From: Butyriboletus loyo
Lineage: Eukaryota; Basidiomycota; Agaricomycetes; Boletales; Boletaceae
Assembly (NCBI GenBank): GCA_038093515.1
Contig: JBBPSI010000004.1
Span: 186,001 to 250,000, forward strand
Direction: 5' to 3'
DNA: 64,000 bases
Numbering within the stretch: position 1 is the first letter of the stretch; every line of letters starts with the position of its first letter. The notes under the pieces are model-generated. The model was not told the origin of the DNA and made no database searches. It saw nothing but the letters and a program-made list of their open reading frames with translations. Made by a program: the position numbers and the translations under genes. Below are positions 1 to 11,018 of the stretch, piece by piece.

Positions 1-2
1 GG

Positions 3-1136
3 CACCGACGTTTGGGCCATGTAGGAATAACAGGCCTGACAAATCTGCACCATCGCGATATGGTAGATGGGTTCAATATCGCAGACAGTCCGAAAGAATT
101 CGATTGCGAACCTTGCAAAATGGCTAAGCATACTCGAACGCCATTGCCTAATAAGGCAAGCCGCCTGCAGTACCAACCTGGCGAACTCACACATACCGAC
201 GTTTGGGGACCAGCGCGAGTGCCCTCATATCAGGGTTACCGCTACTACATATCCTTTATCGATGATTCATCGAGACATGCTGTGATACGATGCATGAAAT
301 CTAAGGATGAGGCTCCAACGAAGGTAAAGCAATATTTAAGTTACATCGAGCGTCAGGGGAAACTACCTAAAGTGGTACGCGCCGACAACGGCCGTGAGTA
401 CGTCAATCGTGATTTAATCACGTGGTGTCTCGATAAAGGAATTGAGCTACAAACAACCGCTCCATATACACCAGAACAGGGTGATGTAGCAGAACGGTGG
501 AATCGTACTGCCGTTGACCTAGGACGCGCAATGATCCTTGCGCGAAATCTACCGTCTGAATTGTGGCCACATGCCATGCAGCATGCGACGTATGTTCGCA
601 ATCGGGTGTACACGCGAGCATTAGCCAACGTCACGCCTTATCAAAAATGGTCGGGTCAACGACCCGATATATCACATATTCAGGAATTTGGTACAGACGT
701 CTGGATCTTAAATGAAGACCAGCGAGCGTCTAAATTGGATCCAAACTCTATAAAATCTGTGTTTGTGGGATACAAAGATGGGTCCAAGGCCATACGTTAC
801 TACGATGAAAAGGCGTATAGTAGCGTTGAAGTGTCGCGCAACTATCGCTTCCCGCTGACTAATACCCCGGATTTGGCACCTGGTTGCCGGTTTGAGGGGG
901 AGCAGCTAAACGATGTCGAGAATAAAACCGACTCATCATACAAACCTCAGTCGGGTGCTTCACAGAAAGATGGCACGGATAATAAAAAGAGGAAATTTGT
1001 TGGTGGAATACATACAATGAGAAACGTGCGGCAGAGAAATGAACAAACAAATGAGCCGTTATCCGTTTTAGATGATGTCCAAGATGACGCGGGATCAGAG
1101 GCGAGGCAAATGACCTCAGCCGGACAAGTATCTTGA
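3..1136 (+). mobile_element. Ty1/copia retrotransposon polyprotein fragment (GAG-pre-integrase and integrase)
   Basis: Reverse-transcribing LTR element fragment, open from the left edge of the window. It begins with HRRLGH of the GAG-pre-integrase domain, then CEPCKMAKHTRTPL (Cys-x2-Cys of the zinc-binding region), then the integrase core. The catalytic triad is visible: Asp in THTDVWG (codon 198-200), Asp in RADNGREY (384-386) and Glu in DVAERWNRT (492-494), with 35 residues between the second Asp and the Glu, as in DD35E integrases. A copia-type tail with VFVGYKDGSKAIR follows. The frame stops at 1134-1136 after a charged linker. No reverse transcriptase or RNase H and no LTR was seen downstream, so the copy is truncated or degenerate. 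The frame has no early stop across 370 codons, so decay is probably recent. The 5' part lies outside the window. Confidence 0.93.
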
Positions 1137-1544
1137 TTCTGACCCCAGCTCCCAGTACAAGAACAACGCCTTTCCAGTCGTCCCAAGCCAACAAGGCTTC
1201 CCGGCACAACATTTAGTCATCATGAATCACTATCCGCAAAGGTTACAAGTGTCATACTAGTACAGCCTCCAAAATGAGAGACCTTCGGAGTTTGAATGTG
1301 GGAAACCCTACGTACGGGACGGGCTCTGAATCGTTTGATCAGTCTACTCAAACGTCAAGCCCATCGTTTTACCAGTTCTTGGAACACCCCTTTGTTTTAA
1401 ATCCTCTTTGACGAGGTCAAGGAGCAGTTGTAATGAACCACAGCAGCTACCAAATTGGGAATTTTCAGTCGGAGATACATATTCAAAGACCACCTGCATG
1501 CCAAAAAATCTAGACTGCTTCCAATTATATGTCTCCATGTATTC

Positions 1545-1900
1545 ACACCTTTCCGACCTCCTCTACTCGGTATCCTTTCTGCTTTCATTCGGATTTTAGG
1601 GGTTGTTGCTCACGCTGAATGGCGGTCGTACGAGGAATGGGATGTGCTGATGTCCCGTTCCGGAAGATTGAACTTAGATTGTCAGGGAAGGAACATCAAC
1701 CAGCTCCCCCCGGGAGCCAATGGACTGTATCCTGATGTCTGTGTCTACTCACACCCTTTTGACCTCTTCTATCCGATACCCTTTCTGCTTTCATTCAGAT
1801 TTTAGAGTTTGTTGCGCGGGCTGATATCCCATCCCGGAGGATTGGAGTATGAATGGGTCACACCCCGTCGGGCGCCTGCTGCGTGATGGAGCATCCCAGG
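1545..1900. repeat. Degenerate direct repeat, period about 203 bp
   Basis: Two diverged copies are seen by eye. The segment around 1570-1620 and the segment around 1773-1823 share TTTCTGCTTTCATTC followed by a near-identical GATTTTAG and a GTTGTTG-type stretch, at an offset of about 203 bp. The preceding CACC(C)TTT..GACCTC stretch is also shared. Differences are scattered, so the duplication is old. Confidence 0.6.
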
Positions 1901-3710
1901 CTGTGCTCGTGTTTCTACGTCCTCCGAGGCTTTCATTCTTCCCCACATACTGCGGAGTAAATTTGGAGTCATAGGTTTGCACTGCGGACCGTCTGGTTCT
2001 CTAGCACGCCTGGGCTTGGCCAGATCTCGGGTGAGTGTTCAGCGAATTAAAACGACTGCGGAGACACCTACTCATGTATGAGGCTGGCATGGTGTTGGAT
2101 GTGAATCAGAAAGCCGGGCCCTCCGCGGCCTTGAGATGAGGATGGCTCGTGCGTGTACACTGTACAGCATGGGGGAAAGAATAGTTGTCAGATTTCGATC
2201 CGAACCAACGTGAGCATTGCCTTTGCATGCCATGTTGGCCCCCCTCCCCGCGGGCGAGTATGCTTATCGATGAAACTGATACTACATCGGTTCCGTTCTC
2301 GACAACACCGCTCAATGATTCTCGCTGGCTGATACTGATTGAAAGCTCGCGTAAAATACGATTCATGTCCGGTCATCCATGGTGAATGTATATGACGTGT
2401 CATACTTTTTTTTTGCGCCATCATATGAATCTGCCACTCTTGACGGTGTGACGTGCGTCATGATGCAAACACGAGTATGATGGTCCGATACCGAGGTGTG
2501 ATCAAAGCGCATTTCTTGCGCTTCGACTTCTATTACGTCCCAGTGAGGTCCGTATTTTCCTATTCTTTCGTCAGCTGATCACGGCTTCAGAACAATGCGT
2601 TTGCTTTTACACACGCACAAGGAGCTTTTGTGACTTGGCGTTCAAACGTGTTCAACGTCTTTCCCCCGGTAGCGAGCGGCTTTCAATTTTTTGGCATTGG
2701 CCTCTCACCAGTTGTTCCTGGACAGTTTTAGTTTGGTGACGTCCACGAGGCTGCCCCAGGGCTCTGAACACGATTCATCAGGGTTTTAATGCATCAGCGG
2801 TCAGTTGGTGCCTTGGATATAGATGTGCACAGCACTTTGGCATATTGCTTGTTCCGTGTCCCCCACCTCTCCACCCGCACGCACATACACGGCGGTACGA
2901 ACCACAATATATCATAGCTTTGGCCTGGGTTGGTGCCACTGGTGGATCCGAGGTCATTCCCTGAACACGCCGTGAGCCATTGACGCTAGAATCCGATTTG
3001 ATGCACCCCAACGAGGTCCTTGGACACCCCACAAGATCTACAGACGAGTCATGGTTACAGTTTTTCTTTTTCTTTTATTTTTTTTTCGTGCCTGGGACTC
3101 ATGTCATCGAGGGCCTGGTCGCGTTACCTTGCACATGGTCTTTTTCGGTCTGTCGGATCTCCGTTTGGGCGCCTTGACCTCCGAGTCCTCATTTTTCCCC
3201 ATCTATATTCATGGCCGCACCCCGTCGTATGGCTAGAAAGTCTGCTTTAGTCTCGCTTGAAACGTGACTCGTGCGATCTACCAGCTCGGTGAGACTTGAT
3301 AAACTCGGGAGGACCGATGTCCGGTGTCTGATCGTCCACGTCAGTGATTTCAGGGTCTACTCAGCAGGCAGAACTAATTCGACGGGTCGCATTCGGGTCG
3401 GCCGGTATTGATGATGACGATCTCGGTTTATGGAATGAAAAGGGGCTCTATAATATTGCGCATGTGTTTGCCCCTCCCCTCCCGTGCAAACTGCGACTTG
3501 CTCCATGCACGCACGTACGCATGCTCTTTGCGTTTCCGTCTGTACACGTTGTGGCGCTCCCCAGTGCTGTGTTTTCTTGATGGTGATTCGGTTATGAACG
3601 GTGTCGAGCAAGTTCCGGGCCGAGAGAGCTCGTGAACAGACAGGATCTTGTGAATTAGGAACATTGGCATTGCCGGTGATCGACCTCCGTCTCTCTCTTC
3701 TTCTTCGTTG

Positions 3711-3740
3711 ATGGAGTGGAGCGGAGTGGAGTGGAGTGGG
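3711..3740. repeat. (GGAGT)n pentanucleotide microsatellite
   Basis: Five to six imperfect units of GGAGT (one reads GGAGC) in a row, purine-rich on the plus strand. Confidence 0.85.
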
Positions 3741-4791
3741 ACGTATCATATCGACCGCTGGGGTTGTTTACTCGCAGGTGAGCAGAGTGCCTGTCGAAAC
3801 GCGTTCAACGTCACGGTCCTTCCCTGTGGAAGTCGTACTGCACGTCTTCCACTTTGCGACAGTTCTCATCTTGGGGCTGGATCCGACCGGACTAGGTTAC
3901 GTGAGCAAGGTAATTCCTTTCGCGTCCGCCATACTCTTGGTGCGTTTTCGGTTCTTTGGGGTATTGGTTCAAATATAATATTCATATCGTATCGATCAGA
4001 TCATTCGGTTTCGTCGCCGGTTCGCCTCGTTGACGGGGTTGAGGATTGTCTCGTCCGACCGAGCGCTGGCACCTTTGGACAAGGAAAAGCGCACGCGACA
4101 CGTGTTTCTCCCCTCGAGCTGATTTGGAAAGTGTGGTGTATGGTTCGGTTCGGGTCTGAAACGTTGATCACACGATCGCGTACGACTCGGTTGTGACGTT
4201 GGTGTGTGTGTCTTTGTCGGTTGGCCACGAGAACTACATCTACAAACGCAGCCGACCCACTTAGCCGACCCAAAAGCTTAAACTGGTCTCTGTTTAGTTA
4301 GTCCACCTATAGATCGTCCAATCAGAACTCTCAAATGACTGCGGTAGAGTAGTCAAGCGATAACGTTACATAGCGCCTTTGCAGATGTAGTTCTTTCCAC
4401 ACATCAGCTCTTCTTTTCTTTTTTTTGTCTCCTCCCTTTGATATGTTGGGAAGAGGATGTAAAAGAAACTGTTTCGAGTTTTTGACTTGTCAGCCATCCA
4501 GTCCAAAGGGGAGGGGGGTTAGCAACGGATTCATTTGGACGGAACGATCATTCTCTGGTTCTTCCGTGTCACCCTTTAAAAGTGCAACATTCAATTCTAC
4601 GAAACGACTTTCATAACATTTCGATGAGAAATCTACATACAACGAAACACCAAATCACCAGCGACGATTCAAACAAGCGAGGACGGAGCATACAAACAAC
4701 AACAACAAAAAAGAAAGCTTCTTTCACAGCAAGGGCAGAACCAAAGCATTGGTTTCAGGAAAGAATGAAATTGAAAGATTGACATACGGAA

Positions 4792-6552
4792 TTAGTTGGC
4801 AACTTTGCCGAGAGGTGTCTTTGCCATCACGCTGATCACCTCGTACAGGACCTACATGCGGCTCGAGTCAGATTTTTTCTCCTTCTCTGGGACGGGGAAG
4901 GGGAGAGAGAGAGAGAGAGAGACAAGACTCACGTCAGCAGCTGCCATGGTAGTCAACTCGGCGTTCGTATCGTACGCAGGAGCGACTTCGACAATATCGG
5001 CAGAGACGATGTAGAGGCCGTCCAGACCGCGCAAGATCGTGCGCAGCTCACGCGTCGACCAACCTAGAACACGCATCAATATCAATGTCGGTGGGTGTGA
5101 TACCGCAATCCGATCGCTGTCTCGAAACGAGCGGCAGCTAAAAATAAACGGACGTACCCCCAGTCTCGGGCGTACCCGTCGCAGGCGCAAACGCGGGGTC
5201 GATCGAGTCGATCTGTTCGAGGTGCGGAGTCCGACAAGGTTCCCAACAGGCAAAGAAAGGACAAAACGACGCACGTCGATCGAAAGGTATACCGGACGAT
5301 TACCGACGGTCTCCCGAATTTTATTGATGATGCCATCAGTGCCTATCGACGAAATATAAAAATAAAATAATCATTCACATTGTCAGTGGGAAAGCATCGT
5401 CTCACTCTGCCTGAAAGCTCACCAATCACGTCGATCTCGCGCGCCTCTATTCTCTGGAACCCAGAGGCGTCATCATTCTCATAGTCCGCAGGGCCCGACA
5501 ACGTCGTCCGGATTGCACCGTGCTAAATCAACGGATAAACTAGGATCAAAGCGCTCGACGGATACTTGGAAGCGGGAACGAAGAGAAAGGAAATGAGATA
5601 CTTGCGATGGAGCTGCCGTTCTTGATCAGGCCTTCCTGACTGGCCCAGTAAAAGTAGGTGCCATGGTTGATGGCAGCTTGGTCCGATGGGGCGCCCCCAA
5701 AGACGGACGGTTTCCATGTGTCAAGGTGCGAGTCAAAGTGAATGACGGAGATGGGACCGTAGGCGGAGTGGATGGACCTAAAGTGAGATCGGGGACCGTC
5801 AATACAATAAACTAGAGTCGTGCATTGCAACGCTTACCTGAGAAGGGGTAGGACGATCGTATGATCACCGCCAAGTGTGACGATCCTTGGGTGGTGTTTG
5901 CCATCAGCGGAAATGGGAACGAGCGGTTTGCCCGTCAGCGCATCATTACCGAGAGGAGAGAACGCTGGCCTGTGGAGGAGCTGCTTGTGGCCGTCCTCGA
6001 TCTGTTGGATGGCAATTTTGTTGTCGTAGGGCGTGACGGGAATGTCACCGCAGTCGACGAGCCTGATGCCCGACAGAAAAGGGTTCACTTCAAGGGGGAC
6101 GTTGTAGCCTCCGTACAAAGTCAAGCGACGTGACCCCGCACGAATACCAGCGGGGCCAAAGCGGGCACCAGGTCGGTATGATGTGCCAGTGTCCTGCGGC
6201 ACGTTGTCAAATCGATTCTGTGCCCAAAAATTATATTGCTTACAAACGGCGCGCCAATGAAGGCAATATCAAATGCGGCATTCCTGTCTCTTCCGAGACA
6301 TTGCACCCACGGTAACTTCGCAAACGTAGTGATACCAGAGAAGACGGAATCAGCGGTGACTGGTTCAACTTAGAGATGAAACCCGCGATAAGGGAACTAT
6401 ATGACTCTACCTTCGTTGTCACCGGGGTAGGCGGCCTGATAGGGATACTTGAAGTATCCAAGAGGCATTTGTTCACCGTGCGTGTGGTCATCATGAGCGA
6501 TGGCGACACATGCAAGCACAGTGGTGACGAGGACAGATAAGTGGGCTCGCAT
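4792..6552 (-). CDS. Secreted ureohydrolase, agmatinase-like (arginase/agmatinase family)
   Basis: Predicted Mn-dependent hydrolase releasing urea from agmatine or a related guanidino compound. The family metal-binding motifs are all present in order: GGDHT (His ligand), HFDSHLDTW (Asp-x-His-x-Asp) and SIDIDVLDPAFAPATGTPE. The start at 6552 gives MRAHLSVLVTTVLACVAIA, a good secretion signal followed by a His-rich stretch, so the product is probably extracellular or vacuolar rather than cytosolic. The coding sequence is split by about seven short introns. The last intron contains a GA dinucleotide run and precedes a final exon ending in GKVAN and TAA at 4792-4794. Length is near 400 residues, normal for this group. 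Substrate (agmatine, arginine or guanidinobutyrate) cannot be decided from sequence. The gene is divergent from the MATE gene, 600 bp apart. Confidence 0.9.
4903..4922. repeat. (GA)n dinucleotide microsatellite in an intron
   Basis: Ten GA units on the plus strand, inside the last intron of the ureohydrolase gene; on the coding strand it is a CT-rich tract of the intron. Confidence 0.9.
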
Positions 6553-7153
6553 CCCGGATAGGGTGTCGGGGCGTCAAACGCGGTGTGTTTAAGCGGATAG
6601 TGAAGACGGCGAGTGTACAGTGGTGCTGATGCACGGTCTCAACGATGGGAGGTAGCGTTTGTATTGAAATCCAAGGCGATTGATCGCAGCTAAAAAGGTT
6701 TCGTCTTGGGAAAAGAATATCGTCTCCCCTGCCTCATGCCATGAAATGGCCCGGAAGATACGAGCTCTCTGAGATAAGAGGTCACATTTAATGCACCCTT
6801 TTCAGCCTCGAGGCAAGGAATTGGGAAAGAATGGGGTGCAATATCACCCGGCCGAGAGATAACTCACGGTGACATGGTCCATCAGCGGGGACCCGTTGGT
6901 CACGCCATGGAAAATTGTCCGCGAAAGATACTGAACGTGTTTACCAGCATCAACACGATGCAAGCCTCGTTTTTTCGAAAGGGTTCCCGTGGCGGAAATT
7001 GTCAGCAAGAGGGAAATGCAGTATGACAGATCCCGCTTATTCGGGTGTTTTTGCTCCGCGTTATAAGCCCAGGCATGCCAATCAAAACGAGGTTGAGCTC
7101 TGTCTCTCTTTTTCCTTCTTTTCTTTTTATCTTTCAGTCCTTCTGAGCAAACG
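6553..7153. promoter_or_regulatory. Divergent intergenic region, ureohydrolase / MATE transporter
   Basis: About 600 bp between two divergent start codons. It must hold both promoters. A pyrimidine-rich stretch (CTCTCTTTTTCCTTCTTTTC type, near 7098-7125) lies just upstream of the MATE start, as is common for fungal transcription start regions. No clear TATA box was identified. Confidence 0.5.
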
Positions 7154-9299
7154 ATGAGCTTGGACGAAACCTCACCACTTGTTCCGAGCGCACGAGACTT
7201 GGTACGGTCGCATCATGCTTCTCCGCCAATCCAGACAATTCCCGAAGAGGCAGGAGTGACCCATCGTTTCGGGCCGAGACTGGTCGCACGTCTCGTCGTC
7301 GATTCCATTCCCGGTATGTTTTTCCTCCTAACATATCTGTCCCGCTATACCGACAATAAATAAATAAAAAGTCATCTTGTCATACATTCTACAAAACTCG
7401 ATACAGACAGCCGCCATCCTAGTGACCGGCCGCCTGGGTCCCGAAGAACTGTCCGCCGCCGCATTTTCGATGATGTTGGCATACGTTACTGGCGAGTACT
7501 TTTAAATGATTCGAATCGTATGCTCCTAGGGTCCCATAAATGTTTTGTTTCCTCGTATCTGTAGGATGGTGTGTCGCTCTCGGCGGTGGATCTGCGCTAG
7601 ACACGCTCGGATCACAGGCCTTCACGGGCGGCATCCGCAAAACCGATCTTTCCATACATTTACAGCGATGCGTTGTCCTCTTGTGGGCCCTCTTCATCCC
7701 CGTCGCTTTGTTGTGGTTTTTCATCGAACCCGTCCTCTTGGCTATCGGAGAGCCCGCCCGTCTCTGCAAAGACGTACAAGACATTATGCGAATCCTCATC
7801 TTTTCAGCCCCGGCCTTCATCGCCTTTGAATCTCTCAAGAAGTACCTACAATGTCAGGGTAAGTCTCTGAGCGCCCCCCCCTTTTTTAACATTTTTTTAA
7901 CACGAACCCGCCACGCGTTCTCGAAACGTCGTCAAAACAGGCATCATGCGAGCGGCTACTTTGGTCTTGATCATTGTCTGGCCGATCAATCTCGCGTTGA
8001 ACGTAGTCTTTGTTCACTACACCTCGCTCGGAATGTTGGGTTTCCCTGTAGCGCTGTCCATCGCCTACTGGCTCGCTTTCCTCCTATTGATCATCGTCAC
8101 GTGGCTGTCCCCCGCGCACAAAGCAAACGGAACCTGGGGCGGTTTGCAGCCCAGCGCCGTCCTCAACGCCAAGAGTTGTCGCGCATTTCTCCGGTTGGCG
8201 CTCCCAGGTATCTTCATGATCGGTACAGAATGGTACGTGGATTTCGGGCGTGACGAAAGTGATTCCAACAACGCCCAAACGACCACAATAGGGCAGCGTT
8301 TGAAATAGTCGCACTCGCGGCTGGAAGGCTGGGCGAGCTTGCACTGGCATCACAATCTGTCATCATGACCACAGATCAGAGTAAGTCATCTGTCACTCGA
8401 CCGTTGTGGTCGGGAGACTAACCCTCATTTTCTTCTTTCGAGTTATCGCTACGATACCATTTGGCTTAGGTAGGTTTCCACCGAAAGTGAGCTTGGTCAA
8501 GGTAAATGAGAATAACCCGAACCAGGGGTGGTGGCCTCCAATCGCGTAGGAAACCTCATCGGCGAAAAGTCTGCCACTGGTGCCCGCGCTGCGGCCCACG
8601 CATGTGCGCTTATAAGCGTATTGGTCGGCTTTACCATTATGATTATCCTCCTGACCACTAGAGACGTGAGTCAAATCAACAGTCACTGGCGTTGGTGCGC
8701 TCTGAAACAAAGCCCTCGAGCAATTCGGTTACCTATTCAGTGATGACGAAGATGTTGTGCACCTTGTCAGCAAGGTCATGCCGCTCGTCGCATCATTCCA
8801 GGTGAGCCCGACACACGCGTTCGATACTTGCTCTCAGCCATCTGAACACGCGTTAGATTGCAGATGGGTTAGCAAATTCGTGTGGTGGCGTTCTCCGTGG
8901 CCAGGGTAAGCCATATCACCCCGTAGTCTGCACTTCTGGGTTCGGCTGAGAAATGTGGCAATCAGGCCGTCAACAACTCGGTGCCTTTTTCAACATCATC
9001 GCCTACTATGTGTTGGCACTACCGATCGGAATCACCCTCGCGTTTAGGCAACATATTGGTTTGCAAGGTCTCTGGATAGGTATGCCTGGTATCATCCATC
9101 GCGAGGGAAGCTTGACCAACGTTCTACAGGCCAAGTCATCGGACTTTTCATCGTTGGTGTCAGCGAATACGGCGTGATTTGTTTTGGCACCGATTGGGAC
9201 GAAGAGATTCTGAAGGGGATCATCAGAAATGCAGAGGAAGCAAAACAGAGGGCGTTATTCGAGCATCATCAGCGAATGAGAGGCGGACTCACCAGCTGA
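7154..9299 (+). CDS. MATE family multidrug/toxin extrusion transporter
   Basis: Membrane antiporter exporting organic compounds in exchange for a cation, probably in the vacuolar or plasma membrane as for yeast Erc1. The start [12 protein letters not shown] gives a polar cytosolic N-terminus. Conserved MATE segments follow in order: [31 protein letters not shown] (first MatE repeat), [36 protein letters not shown], then the second repeat with [29 protein letters not shown] and GLWIGQVIGLF. About twelve hydrophobic helices are present. At least nine short introns interrupt it. One of them, starting at 7494, uses a GC donor (GCGAGT), which is the only way to keep the conserved YVTG/WCVALG frame. 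It ends GGLTS with TGA at 9297-9299. Substrate unknown. Confidence 0.9.
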
Positions 9300-9591
9300 C
9301 CAATGACTCTAGGTCTGCACGAAAGGAACGAGATGACGATAAAACTGGAGACGAAAGAGGGTGCATATCATAAAAAGGAACGCAGAAATCTGCGACAGAT
9401 GGTTTATACCATGGTCTATAGACCTCGAGGCGCTGGTTTGTTTTTTCGATTGTTCCTGTAATTAACAGGGATGAATGTACATAAATAAAAATCACCTTTA
9501 TTTGTCCACACGGTGCTCATGGCTTGACAATGTCAGCGTGTAGTCTCGAGCACTTGGGGTGGAGATACTGCAGATGACTTCACAAATAACA

Positions 9592-10751
9592 TCATAGCTC
9601 ATCTCTGGCCGGAGATTCCGTCGACGCCTTCAAGAAGTCCGCCGTGCCATCTACTATCGACCTGAAATACTTGGCCAGTGGCTCATACTTGTTCCCTCCT
9701 ACATCACACAAATTTAGCGACCCAAGGCGATGAGAATGGACGAGTAAAGATTTACCTTCGTATAAAATGGGGATGCTTGACCCGGCGGGGTATACAACCA
9801 CTTTCGAGAACTTGCCCTCTTCCCTCGCAGCGAATCCCAACGAAGCCGCAAATTTACCCTCTGGATCATTGTGGTGGCCAAACGCAATCTTTTTATAGTA
9901 GCTATTCCCGAGGACCTGCCACAACAACGGGAATTTCCTGTCCCTATTCAAAAGAATGACACGTGGCAAATCGATATTCTAGTCACGACAATGTCAGACC
10001 CAACACATGACAATACGCGTCGAGGGAGCGGGGCCGTGGGGGAAGAAAAAAAGGACCACGAACCTTCTCGAGCCATTCAGGGACACCGTCCCGGTTCGGC
10101 AACACCTTAATCTTGTTCGGAACCGACCGTGACGCCCACTTGATCAAATTGCTCGACGTTCGTTCGCCCGATTCGTACTTTTGTGCCGGCAGCTGCCCAC
10201 CCCGAGGAAACACCTTGACGGTCGGGAAGCCCTGTACCTCCTGCCATGGACGCGCGTTAGCGTCAACCAACCCTCTTCACGCCTGTCCACCGCCGTGACG
10301 ACCGTCGGCAGTCGGTGGCACTTGGTTTGTTGCTCACCTGAGACGCGCAGATCTGCCTGTTGGACTCGGCATCACAGTCGACGGCGTAAAAGGGGACCAG
10401 CGGACTGAGATTACCAGCAGCCTTGCTATATTCCGGAGCCATTTGTTTACAGTGCTAAACGAACAGCGAAGGAAGGTCGCTCTCAGAGGACTGGAGCGAG
10501 AACGTGGAACGAACGACTCACCCCGCACCACGGTGCCACGAATGCGACGACGCTCGTGCGCTGTGTGTATGAAACCCGTTTCAGTGCGTGCGGCGGCGAG
10601 AGGGAAGGGTGTATGCGCATACGTTGTTTTTCATGACTCGTTTGAACCCTTTTGGATCCAACATCTTGACCTTTGTGTCCGGGGGAAAGATCGCTGCTGT
10701 CACCAATGTCGGAAGGACAAGCAGAATGGCGGTCAGTGTGTGTAGTATCAT
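9592..10751 (-). CDS. Protein disulfide isomerase, single thioredoxin domain (MPD1/P5-like), C-terminal RDEL
   Basis: ER oxidoreductase that makes or rearranges disulfides in secretory proteins. The start at 10751 gives the signal peptide MILHTLTAILLVLPTLVTA. The active site is VAPWCGHCKQMAPEYSK; an intron falls exactly between the Gly and His of CGHC. A thioredoxin-fold second half follows (FYAVDCDAESNRQICASQ, QGFPTVKVFPRG), then a redox-inactive domain and the tail STESPARDEL with TGA at 9592-9594. RDEL is a variant of the HDEL/KDEL retrieval signal. Only one CxxC domain is seen, so this is not the canonical two-active-site PDI; yeast Mpd1 is the closest architecture. It lies head-to-tail behind STT3, 268 bp downstream, on the same strand. 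Confidence 0.88.
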
Positions 10752-11018
10752 CGTGGTGGTGGTACGAGGACAAGCCGGTTGTGGATGTGTAACTCAAAGA
10801 GACAGCCTTGTAGCGAAGGTGACGTGGCTCAACTAAAATAGCCCCTGTAGCCAGAGTCATGCAGAATGTATTACGATTTGGACATGACACCGTCTATTCT
10901 ATCATATACGCCATCATCGTATTTCCGGACATCAGTCGCTTCGCAGCGCGAAATATCCATACCATGCTCGCTATTATCACCTTTTCCTCTACATCTGCAG
11001 CGACGCCTAGGTACACCC

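Larger units (their letters stand above)
1137..4791. other. Gene-poor intergenic region with degenerate repeats
   Basis: About 3.6 kb without a convincing gene. It separates the copia fragment from the ureohydrolase gene. It contains a diverged direct duplication near 1545-1900 and a GGAGT pentanucleotide array at 3711-3740. Open frames here are short, overlap on both strands and show no family motif. The region probably holds old transposon debris. Confidence 0.6.

Noticed and set aside
1137..1260. Search for a continuing reverse transcriptase frame or LTR after the copia integrase
   Set aside because: Only a short shifted frame without RT motifs was seen; no long direct repeat of an LTR inside the window.
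3708..4196. 162-codon plus-strand open frame starting in the GGAGT repeat
   Set aside because: Begins inside a microsatellite and has no domain; overlapping frames on both strands are similarly long.
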